64,000 nucleotides of DNA from Vitrella brassicaformis (Eukaryota; Sar; Vitrellaceae). The DNA lies in assembly GCA_001179505.1 (NCBI GenBank), contig CDMY01000345.1:45776-109775 (forward strand), written 5' to 3'. Position numbers and translations under genes: made by a program. Within the stretch, counting starts at the first letter, position 1. The number at the start of each line of letters is the position of its first letter. Positions 46,377 to 56,947 of this stretch are shown one piece after another. The notes beneath the pieces are model-generated. The model was not told where the DNA came from and made no database searches. It saw nothing but the letters and a program-made list of their open reading frames with translations.

Positions 46377-48138
46377 TGTGTACCTGCCAATCAAGCAGGC
46401 GTCTTCTGTGGCTTCCTCGCCGGTCAAGACCAAGAAGGGCGTCAAGCGCAAGACGACCGTTGACAACGCCCCACCCCAGCAGCTTGGCACCAGCTGGCAG
46501 GAAATAGACCCATGTAACAACACCACCGCCCTCCACCACCGTCCACCCCCCCACCTCTCTCTCCCTATTTCTTTTGTCACTCAGCTGTGTACCTTGCTGC
46601 TGGTCCGAAGCGGCGGCGTGAGGAGGCGTCGAGTGCGTCGGGCGGCGGGCCGGGGAGCGAGGAGGAGTACATCTCGGCCCTGAAGGACCTTTTGGTGGAC
46701 CACGCCGAGCTGAGCGACACCCACCTGCACATGAAGCACTGCAGGGAGGAGAAGGCCGAGCCGCAGCAAAGGATGATGCGTGTGTCCAAGGAGCTCGCTG
46801 GTCTGTCCGCCTGTCTGTCTGGCTGTCTGTCTGGCTGATGGGTGGATTCACTGTGATGGTTGTCTGTCCGGTTGTGGTTGTGTGTGTGTGGTTGTCAGGT
46901 TTGGGCACGCTGCTGCCGCTGCACCGGTCCTCGTCGATCTTTGTCAGATACGACGAGAAACACACCAACCTATGGCGGTACGTCAGCCACACACACAGAC
47001 GGACAGACAGGCTGACAGACAGACAGACACACCAGACACTGTGTGTGTTTGGTGTGCATGTGTGTGGGCAGTGCGTTGATAGTGGGCCCCGAGGACACCC
47101 CCTACGACGGCGGCTGCTTCCTGTTCGACGTATACTTCGACGTCATGTACCCCACGAAGCCGCCAAAGGTGGGTGGGAGCCAGTGCACTGGGGCCACACA
47201 CACACACAGGGAGCGACGCCATCGCATTCGTGTGCCGATTGTTCTGTTCTGGTCTCCTTGTGTGTGTGTGTGTGTACTGCTGCGTCAGGTGTTGCTGAGG
47301 ACGACTGGCGGCGGGCGCATCGGCTTCAACCCGAACCTATACGCCGACGGTGAGATGGCATGGTGACACTGCAAGGCCAGCGGATCAGTCACTCTTTTTG
47401 TTCATCTGTGTGTATGTCTGTGTGTGTGTGTGTGTGTGCGCGTGAAGGTACGGTGTGTCTGTCGTTGCTGGGGACGTGGCAGGGCGGCAAGGGGGAGTCG
47501 TGGGACAGCCAGATATCCACCGCATTCCAGGTCAACGCACACACACACGCACACACATGCCTCTTGTCATGTGTCTGTCTGTCTGTCTGTGTGTGGGTTT
47601 GATCGTGTGCAGGTGCTCGTGTCGATCCAGTCGCTCATCTTCGTGGCCAAGCCGTGGTTCAATGAGCCGGTGAGTGAATGAATGAGACCAAGAGGCACAC
47701 ACACACACACGCCTGCATCATGCCTCCCTGCCACGGTCGCGTGTGTGGGACGCTCCCTCTCTCTCTCTCTCTCTCTCTGTCTCTCTGTTTCAGGGCTATG
47801 AGGCTCAGATGGGCACCACCACCGGCGACGCGTAAGCCACAGACACACACACACACACACACACCTCCCTCCCTCTCCCATCTCTCTGTGTGTCCTCCCT
47901 CCACCCGTTCAGTGCATCAGACGACTACAACCGGCGCATCCGCGACGGCACCGTCAAGTACGCCATGGTCGACCTGCTCAAGTCGCCGCCGCCAGAGTTC
48001 GCCGACGTCATCAAGCGCCACTTCAAGCTGAGGCAGCAGCACGTCGTCAAGACGGCCGAGGCGTGGGCGGCGGCCAGGAACGCCACTTTGCACAAGAGCG
48101 ACGTGGCCACACTCAAGCAGCTGCTGGACGCTCTGTGA
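43461..48138 (+). CDS. BIRC6-type ubiquitin-conjugating enzyme with basic low-complexity N terminus
   Basis: The start MADPMDVDQAEAAEAISSSQ at 43461 opens a long N-terminal region with basic KRKKKPSDN, Gly/Ala and Lys/Pro/Ala-rich exons (KKVAKLPVFTPPISPKD, RRSTRKTAGKKQAPKAS), plus a helical block ELEQLLHESRLQAILTKHL and RVELFTALFGLLRSLSSLPT that is also seen before the UBC domain in BIRC6-like proteins. The UBC domain begins near 46,640: EYISALKDLLVDHAE, RVSKELAGLGTLLPL, SIFVRYDEKHTNLWR, VGPEDTPYDGGCFLFDVYF, YPTKPPKVLL, then the active-site Cys in DGTVCLSLLGTWQG and SIQSLIFVAKPWFNEPGYE. The LLGTW..G motif is typical of BIRC6/UBE2O-type large E2s. No BIR domain is seen. The UBC is cut by at least six introns. 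The basic tracts suggest a nuclear protein. Confidence 0.85.
46335..46382 (+). repeat. Intronic (TC)n(TG)n tract, example
   Basis: An uninterrupted TC run changes into a TG run shortly before a 3' splice site. The same composite, always in the sense of transcription, is seen near 11,665, 45,310, 51,165, 52,535 and 60,440 in + genes and as (CA)n(GA)n near 32,590, 41,130, 42,420 and 43,035 in - genes. Confidence 0.8.
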
Positions 48139-48937
48139 GTGAGGGGCGGCGCGAGTAGGTAGACAGAGGGGCTACGGTAGCCGCCCGGATTGTTTTGGTT
48201 TAACGATAGATGGGGTGGATCCATCTGTGTGTGTGTGTGTGTGTGTGTGTGTCTGAGAGGGGGGAGAGGAGGGGTGAGGGGCCGTTTTGATGTGTCGGCG
48301 GTCGGGTGCGACCGTCTTTCTCTCTCTTGATGCAGCCGCATGTGTGTGGGTGTGCGAATTGCATGCGATTGGATGACAGGCTCCGACCTGATTGCCTGCC
48401 ATCGTGGGAGTGCCGCTACTGTGGGAGTGCCCTCATGTTGGTGTCGTTTGTGCGCGTGTCATTCTAGACGTCGATGAGATGGTGGGTCAGTCCACCAGTT
48501 CACCAGCGTCTACGCCGGCAGGCTCAGCAGATGACACCACCAGGAGAGCTGACCATCCACTCGCCTAACCAAACAATGTGATCTATGCGCGTAGCGTAAC
48601 ATGACCATTCCTCTAGAATGTCCCGGATGGGAACCCTCGCCGGCCCATCCTCGCCGAAACATTGGCCCCCACCTTGCGAATCGCAACAGCTTTCGAGAGA
48701 GGCGAATTAGATCGGTCACAGCTGCGGCGATCGGCCATTTCGCAACCATTTCGCAGCCCGAAGGCCCTGAGGCTCAGGGCGGACTGAATGGACAGCAGGA
48801 GCTCTAGAGAGGCTCTCTGCGCATCAATGCACCATCCAGCTCCTGTAAGCCGACACAAGTGACACCGCACGAGCCCTCCCCATTCACGACTTTGTTTGTC
48901 TGAATATCAGCAGCAGCATAGCAGCGACGTTCGGAAA
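48139..48937. other. Intergenic ~0.8 kb
   Basis: Contains a TG run at 48,225-48,252, part of the E2 3' flank, and, further on, an unremarkable region upstream of the next gene. No gene is supported. Confidence 0.45.
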
Positions 48938-51900
48938 ATGTCACACTCATCGCATGATCAGGCTCTGGCCGATCCAGGGGCTGTGTGCGGGCGCATGGCG
49001 TCCCTCAGTGGGATGGGCGTGACGGCACCAACGCCTCCCAGACGAGGCAACAAACATCCGGTGAGAAAAAGAGAGAGAAACGACTGTAGGTGATGAGGGA
49101 GGGAGAGGGAGCTGTGCCATCCATGTGTTGGTTGCATGGTCGGCTTGTCAGATTGGTGCGTCGTCGGTAGACCCACAGCCGGCCAATCCCCACCCACTGC
49201 CTCCTAAGAGGGCCGCTTCATACACCAACGGAATCGTACGGAGAGAGAGGGGGAGAGGGAGACGGCCCCAGATCTCTCAGTTCAATGTCTGTTCTCTGCA
49301 GGCATGTGCTGCCCCGACTGTGCACAAGGTTGCGAGCGACCCCTGTGTGGTCCGTGAGGGCATCGTGGGCGGCGCGGGCTGCAGCGGCCGGTGCAACACC
49401 ATATCCACCACCAGCGACGTGCACAACGAGGTCGCCCCTCCCGCCCCTGCCGGCAGCAGGAGCTTCGACAGAGACGAGGAGAGGACCGGCCCTGTGCACG
49501 TCGCCAAGGCGCTCAACCTGGACCTCTCCCGGATGGCCAGCGAGAAGGACACCAAGGCAAAGGCAAAAGCAAAGACAGACGCCCAGCAGCAGCCGGAAAG
49601 GTAAGCAGACAGGCGAGCGAGGTTTTTTTCCACTCACTGTGGGCCTTTCCTTTCTCTCAGTCCGAAGGCACCACCCAAGCCCCCCCGGCGTCGCAAGAGC
49701 TCCACGCGTTCCCCCTCGCCCCGCAATCGCGGCCCTCCCCTGAGCAAGAGCAAGACGGCCTGCGCCAAGAAGGAGTGCGAGAAGGCCGACAAGGAGACAC
49801 AGACACCGCGCAGGAGCGAATCGCAGATGACGCCACGCAGCAGCCGCACCCGACCACCTATCGTTCCACACATTCCTTTGCCGCCTCGCCGGTCGCTCAC
49901 GGATCGTATGGCTGGCGACGGGAGCCAGGGGGCCTCGGCAAGGGAGCGGGCTGTGGGCGGAGAGAGGGAGGGGAGGGACAGAGGGGTCGGTGACGACGGG
50001 AGCTCGCCTCGTTCTTTGGTTGAAGGTGAGAGGGAAGAGAGGGAGGGGTGTGGCGGTCGATGTGTCATTGTGCTGTGATGTCTTGTGTGGTGCAGTGTCA
50101 GGTGGCCGCAACACGCGTGCCCGCAGCGCTGACAGGCGGCCGAGGGAAGACGAGGGCTCCTCCGTGTCTCCCTCACACGCCGCAACGCACCGCTCCTCGC
50201 GTCAGCCCGATCAGGACATCCTTGCTCATGCCCGGTCAGACACAGACAACACGCGCATGACACACACCCCCACCCACATGTCTCCGTCCCCCGCAGGATC
50301 CGCCGCGACCTTCGGAAGCGGCAGCTGGAGGAAGAGAGCCGACGCGACCTCACCTTTCGGCCGCAGGTCAACCCCTCCGAGCACCTCCTGCCCACACACG
50401 TGACGCTAACCTCGCCCCCGCCGCCCTCCGCTCTCCCCTATCGCCCGGCCGACATGCCATTGGCTGGCCTCGTCCGGGTGGATGACCTGAACGTCTTCAA
50501 CCGGCTGTATTCCTATTTTTTGCAGCAGAGGGAGATGGAGGCGGAGGCCACGCAGCAGCGTCAGGGCAACGGAAAGGGCGATGGCAAGGGCCGCAAGTGG
50601 GAGGACGTGGCTATGGCGAGTTTCTTGCTGCATCGGCAGGCCGGCGAGAGGGATGAGCGGTCAGAAAGGCGGCTACGTGTGTGGGTTGTCTTCCCAAAGA
50701 GACATGACTGATGGCGCGTTCGTTTCTCTTTCTGTCTGTGTGTCCAGGTTGCGTGAGGCCCGGGATCGCGAGATGAAGCGGATGGCTGACCGCCAGAAAG
50801 CCGTTCTCCGTGTGCAGAAGAAATCCAAGTCCTACTACCAATTGGCTCTCGAGAAAGAGGTCAGCTTCCCCCCCTCCCCAATCTCCCTCTCCCTCTCGCC
50901 TTTTGCATGTTGTCGATGCGTGCAGGTGATGGAGGCGTTGCGTCTGGCGAACCCCGGCAGGGCCGACAGGGTCCTGACCCGCGAGACGCTGGAGTTTTGC
51001 CTGATACAGATGAAGTGCATCAGCCTGCTCACGCCATGCTTCGACAGCAAATCAGCCGAGAAGCGGCTCCGGAAGAGGCAGCGAATGCTGGACAACCTGT
51101 GGAGGTCAGACACAGGGAGGCAGGGAGGGAGGGAGGGGAAGCCTAGATCTCTATACCTCTCACACACACACTCTCTCTCTCTCTCTCTCTGTCTCTGTGT
51201 GTGATGCCGTTCATTCAGGATGCTTGATTTGTATGGGCTTGGCTGGGTGGAATGGGTCACGATGGTCGTGTTTTTCCAAGTGCTGATGGGCGCGCACTCA
51301 CCAGAGTTTGAGGACAACAGGGGCTGGCAACTCCCACCACAACCACGCCCCCATCCCCCGGCAGCAGCAGCAGCGGCGGCAGCTGCGCAGCCCCAGGAGG
51401 GGCAGGAAGGACAGCCCCAGGACGGCGGCTCAGAGCCACCCCCACCCCCACCTCCGCCCGTCCCCGCCCCGATTCCAAAAATCGGATCGTACCAACATAT
51501 TCGTGAATTGATGACGCGGTAATCCAGTTAGTCAACGAGAGAGACACAGAGGGAGGGAGGGACGTCAGCAAGCCGTCTTTGTCCCTTTGTCCGCGTCATG
51601 CACGCAGGTTTCGCCAGAATGCGCTGCGGCGGGAGTTTCGTGAGCTGTTCCACCACCGTCTGTCGCACACCAAGGCCATGGCAGCCAAGGCACCCAAGGC
51701 AGCCGCGGCAGCCACGGCAGCCAACAAGGCGGGCAGCAGGCCGCAGACCGCTCGGACGCCGCCGACCTCCCCACGGCTACTCTGCGCCGCCCGGTCGAGG
51801 CCCGCGCGACACATGCAGGTACACAGACCACACACAGACCCACTCGTGTGTGCACTGATTTGTCTGTCTGTCTATCAGCGCCAAGGAGACCTCTCACCCC

Positions 51901-52536
51901 CAATGGCCGTGGCTCGCTCCTTTCCAATACCAGAGCAGCAGCAATACCACAACCACCACAAGCAGCCGATGGGGCAGCAGCAGGTGCCGATACAAGAGGG
52001 CGGCGGTAGCGGCCAGTATGGGCAGCATGATGACGATGATGGCCACCATGACCAGTATGACCAGCACATCGACGATGACGACGACGACGGCTCCTTCTCC
52101 CTGACCTACTCTGAGTCTGAGGACGACGGACAGCCCGAGGGAGACGAAGACGGAGAGGAGGAACATGAGACACACAACCACCATGAGCAGCAGCAGGAAG
52201 ACGTGGCGATACTCCTCCACGACAACCGGCACTCGCTCATGTCGCAGACTTCACGGTACACACGCGGCGCAGAGAGAAAAGGTCCATAAGAATCGAGGCT
52301 GGCTGTCTGTGTGTGTCAGGATATTGGCCGAGCGGCGTATGCATCGCGAGATCGACGAGATTCGGTCGGCCGAGCAGTCGCCCCCCTCGTCCAACGAGGA
52401 GTCGCCCAAGTCACGCAAATCTGGCGACCCAGCAGCCTCTGGCACTGCCCCATCCAACAGCAACAACCAACACGCAAAGGCACGCACACGCGCCGCCACA
52501 CATCCCGAGAAGAAGACCCGGATCCACCTGCATATG

Positions 52537-52568
<32 letters not shown>

Positions 52569-53178
52569 TGCGCAGGGAGCCACCATGACGGTAGCCGACC
52601 TGCTGGAGTGGCGGAAGCGCAAGACAGAGATGCGGCTGCAGGCCTCCCGCCAGCAGAAGGAGGCCGATCAGCTCAAAGGCTGCTCATTCAGACCAAAGCT
52701 CACACCCTATCACGCACCCGGCGGGCACACCCACCCCCACCCCCACATCCACACCGAGCAGCCCATCAGGAACAGCGTTTCCCGGTTGCAACGAGACGCG
52801 GCTCCTGTTGTGTCCCGCCACGACGAGCTCTACGCCAAGGCCATGTCTCAGCAGCAGAGGCGGCGGGAGATGTGTCAGCTGGTGCGCACGGAGCGGGCCC
52901 AGAGGGAGATGGAGGCCTGCACCTTCCGACCACAGATCAACCCGTTGCCACATGACAAGAACCGGCCAGCTGCAAAGACTGCAAAGATCAACAGGCCCCC
53001 ACTCAGCAACAACACCAACGCTCACTCGACCCGACAGAAGGCCACAGGCCAAGCGCTTGGCCAGAAACGCGTCGTCCGTGATCAGCGCAGAGTGGTGTCT
53101 CGCGAGGAGGAGATGCCTCCTATCACGCCCATGCCCACACCCAATCCGGCCTCTCCTGAGCACCAGCAGCGCCAATTC

Positions 53179-53213
<35 letters not shown>

Positions 53214-54268
53214 GGTCTCCCCTCCCCGGTCCCCTCCCCACTCAGCGCGCCTGCGTGACATTCCTGATCATGAGAACCAAACCAGTGACCCAGACAGCCA
53301 CGAGACGCCGGCTCCTGCAGACGACGACAGGGTGCCCGTTGGCGGCGATGGCGGTGGCGGTGTTGGTGGTGTTGGTCTGGATGGTGCAGATGTATACGGG
53401 GTGGCTGGAGGCGCGGCGATGCGGCAGCTTCTGCAGCCGGCGTCTCTGGGTGAGACAGCAGCGCGGGAGGAGCCCCATGGCGTGGGGCAGCAAATGCCTG
53501 ACGGACTCGACAAGGACACGGCCGACGAACACACGCAGAGTAGGCAACGGAGAGAGACACTCAATTGACAACCACCACCACCACCACCATCTGTCAGCTC
53601 TTCTGTCTTTCTGTCTGTCTGTCTGTCTGTCTGTGTGTGTGTGCAGAGCAGCAGCCTGTTCCGCCGCCCTCTTCGACTCAGGAGACGCTGTCGCCTCCCT
53701 CTTCCCTCCCGTCGTCCCCCTCCTGCCCACCCCCGCCGGCTCCCGTGTCCGAGGCAGAGGCCCTGCTGCTGGTTGATGTCAACCTCGCCGCTGACACGCC
53801 CCCACAGCGCATGGTCATTCGCTACGGCGACGACCCACAACTGGTGAGTGAGTGAGCCTCACAGACAACAAAGGCAGCAAGGAAGGAGAGAGGGAGGAGA
53901 CACAAGGGTGTGCACATGACATGTGAGGTCCGTGTGTGCGGTGGATGGATGGATGGATAAATCAGTTGGCCCGGCGCTTTGCCGTCGAGCATGGGCTGCG
54001 TCCCGAGTACGAGGCCAAGCTCCTGGACTTCCTCCGTGCGCAGATCTACCAGTTCTACCAGCCCACAATGCAGGCAGGCGACTTCTACAGCCCACAGGCA
54101 TACCCACAGCAGCCAGGGCCGGCCCAGCACTCGGGTGCGGGGCACCTGGCCACGGTGCCTGAGGAGGCGCCTGAGGAGCAAGATGAGGAGGTGCAGCAGG
54201 TGGTGGAGGGGTGTGCTGATGGTGGTGAGCAGCAGCTTAAGGGCATGAGACGCTGCTCATCGGCGTGA
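48938..54268 (+). CDS. Unknown multi-exon protein with FRPxxNP motifs and C-terminal alveolate domain
   Basis: The ATG at 48938 opens MSHSSHDQALADPGAVCGRM; the first exon ends at 49,060 and later exons join in frame. The protein is largely disordered, Pro/Arg/Gln-rich, with an acidic patch (DDDDGHHDQYDQHIDDDDDD). Ordered parts are helical and charged: RIRRDLRKRQLEEESRRDLT, RLREARDREMKRMADRQKAV, VMEALRLANPGRADRVLTRE. Three short motifs recur: DLTFRPQVNP, GCSFRPKLTPY and ACTFRPQINPLP, a pattern seen in cilium- or basal-body-associated protist proteins. The C terminus has a small domain, LLLVDVNLAADTPPQRMVIR then ARRFAVEHGLRPEYEAKLLD, that in my recollection recurs in alveolate and kinetoplastid proteins. 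A role at the basal body is only a guess. It ends RRCSSA. Confidence 0.7.
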
Positions 54269-54620
54269 GTAGCCAGCCAATCGGTCAAGTGAGTGAGGGG
54301 GGAGGAGACGTCCGTCTGTCGGTGTTTGTTTGAGAGCATCCGATCCCTGTGCAGACTTTTGTACGTGTGTGAGTGACTGACGAGGGAGGAGACGTCTGTC
54401 TGTGTCGGTGCGTGTCGGTATGTGCCTGCAAGAATGAACGAATGGATTGGTCGGGATTCCGCGATGCTTCCTCGGTTGGCCATGACAGTTGACGCACACA
54501 TACGTCATCAGGCGGTCCAAAATCACACACATCGAGTCAACCACGGGTATACACTACACGTGCCCACGTATCTAGGCAGTCCCGTATCCATCAAAACCTC
54601 ACTACACCTGCTGCCAATCT
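54269..54620. other. Intergenic, convergent gene ends
   Basis: Two near-identical short blocks, GGGGAGGAGACGTCCGTCTGTC near 54,298 and GGGAGGAGACGTCTGTCTGTG near 54,383, form an 85-base-spaced direct repeat. No gene is seen. Confidence 0.45.
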
Positions 54621-56522
54621 CTACGAAAGCTGGCTACGGAAAAAGCCGTCGGTGTCGAGCTCACCGAAGAGGCTTGTGTCGTGCAGGGGTGCCGGCAGGT
54701 GTGGTGCCGTAAGATCATCCTCTTCTCCGTCCATCGGCAGAGCAGGGAACGGAGGCGGGTGACTGTGTGACGAGTGGGCGGGTGTGGGGGCCAGGGGCCA
54801 CTTATGGGATGGCACCGGTTGCCCGTCAACTCCTGCATACACCAAACGCACCCGAACAGAGGCACACATCGACAGCGCGCCCGAACACAGGCATAAGTGT
54901 CTGCCAATCACCTGCGTGTGTCGTGTGAGATTTCGCTCGTGCGTAGGCCTCGTCAATGTCCTTGAACGTGTCACCTCTGGCCTCCACCATGAAGCACACC
55001 CTCCCCGACGGACTCGTGCCCACACCGAAGCCCTCTCCCTTCTGGATGCTTATCGCATAGGCCTGGAGCTCAGCCAGAGGCCGCGACCCACCTGAGCACC
55101 AACACACAAGATACACTTCCGCCACCATCACCGCACGGCTTACCGGCGCTTAGCGTGTTGCTATCGGAGTATACGATCGGAGGAGGGGTCGTCTCCGTCA
55201 TCTGACAGTGGAGGAAGGAGAGCAGCGTGATGCACTCATTGATGTGATAGTGAGGAGGTGGACCCACCTGCAAACTCAAACTCACACCCGGCCCACCAAT
55301 TCCGAGCCTGCATCAACCAGACCACAACAGAGGGGTCCTTCCCTGCACTTGCTGCCACCTTACTGGTTGCTGGTAGGGCTCGACTCGCTTGGCGGTGCCG
55401 TTGGCATAAAGGCCTGAGAGGAGAGGACAACAGGTAAAAGATCTGCTGCTCTGGTCGCTATCCTTACCTGTTGCTCAACTGACGGGCATTGATACAGGTA
55501 TGTGCTAGCGAAGGTCATCTGCATCCATGAAGAAGTGAAGAGAGCGACCATGGAGGAGAGAAGCGACATGTGCTCGCCGCTGTCTGCTCACCTGCTCTTT
55601 TCGTTGAAACTTGTTCATCAGGTCAGCCGGCATCTTCACCTGCAGGTCAAGCACAACACAAATAAATGAGTCGGCGAAGATGCACTCACTCTCTTCTGCC
55701 ACCCTCCCACCCACCCACCTCTTTTCTCTTGCGCGTCTCCAGTTTCCTCTGCTTTGTCGCGTCAGAGAGAGCATCCCAGTGGTATTTCTCCATGTGGTGG
55801 TCGTGCCCCTTGCGCATGCACATCCGCCCACAGATGCCCCCCGTGTCCACGTCGGTCTCGCCACACCAGACGATGTTCTGGTCGCAGTTGGTGGAGCTGA
55901 TGGGGGAGTACTTGATGCTGTACTGCAAACGGTCCAGCCCTCCGCAGAAGACACGCAGCAGACACGTGTCTTCTGCGGAAACGTGGTCCGTGACGGTCCC
56001 CAGAAACGCGTGAGGCGCTCGGTAGGCGAAGTTGGTGTACTTGTACATGCGGTCTCTGCCGCCACGATCCGCTGGTGCATCCGTCTGGGCACTTGGTGTG
56101 GGTGCGCAGGTGATGATCACGTGTGGCCCGAGGAGGCGCCCGACAAGGCCAGGATTGAGCTGCAACTCGACGGTGTCCACGTCCTGAAGCACTCGCTCCT
56201 TTGAGCGCGGGTCGTACAGCTGACGGCGACGTCCACCGGCCGACACAATGACGATCTTGCCGCCGCCTTTGAGGTTCTTGAAGTTGGCCTGGACGACCGC
56301 GAAGACGTATGGCGCTGCACGCACACAAACACACATGGGCATTAGCGTGATATTGGGCTGATGAGGGAGCTGCGTGCACCTGTGATTAATCACCTGCTGG
56401 CACGAGGAGTGAATCTCCTTGACCAGTGAAAGACGACATCTCTGCAGGTACGCCCTGTCCTGCATGAACAAACAAACCTCGTAAAGGCACTTGTGTGGAT
56501 CAGGGTGAGGCCTCTGGTCTCA
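54621..56522 (-). CDS. Unidentified protein with CHCH-like N-terminal motif
   Basis: Exons on the - strand read, in order, HKCLYEDRAYLQRCRLSLVK and IHSSCQQ (56,400-56,520, four Cys spaced somewhat like a CHCH fold), YVFAVVQANFKNLKGGGKIV and RRRQLYDPRSKERVLQDVDT (about 56,150-56,310), VEDTCLLRVFCGGLDRLQYS-like text and GICGRMCMRKGHDHHMEKYH (about 55,740-56,000), VKMPADLMNKFQRKEQ, TFASTYLYQCPSVEQQ, DPSVVVWLMQARNWWAGCEF, HINECITLLSFLHCQM, LAELQAYAISIQKGEGFGVG, and a Pro-rich tail ending FFRSQLS at 54,621. The conserved look of several exons supports a real gene, but no family is recognised. The 5' end is uncertain. A CHCH assignment rests only on Cys spacing. Confidence 0.6.
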
Positions 56523-56947
56523 CCTTACACGCTGAAGGAGCTGTCCGTGAGACCAAACAACAGCGTGCGCAATGAGGCGAACAGGCAACAAAATGCCTGA
56601 GTATGCCTGCTGCTGCCGTGAAGCAGCCTGCAGGTATTCTGAAAGCGCCATTAACCAATGCTGGGGTCCGAAAAAGAGGAGGACCATTATCGGTGGAAGC
56701 TCGCGATCGTGATGCGAGCTCAATGTGCGCCGATAATGATGAAAACACAGTAACCAACCAACCAAACGGGAGTGGCACTCTCATTCTGTCATGCATCGAT
56801 TCGATCCGAATTCATGAGTCGGAGATCTGTCACTTTTGCTCAATCGTGATGAGCAATTGAGGATGAGTGATTTTGACTCACAGGTAGTGTGACTGCACTG
56901 CCTCACACATGCCATCTTTGTATGGTTCTCGTGTGTGTTGATCCAGG

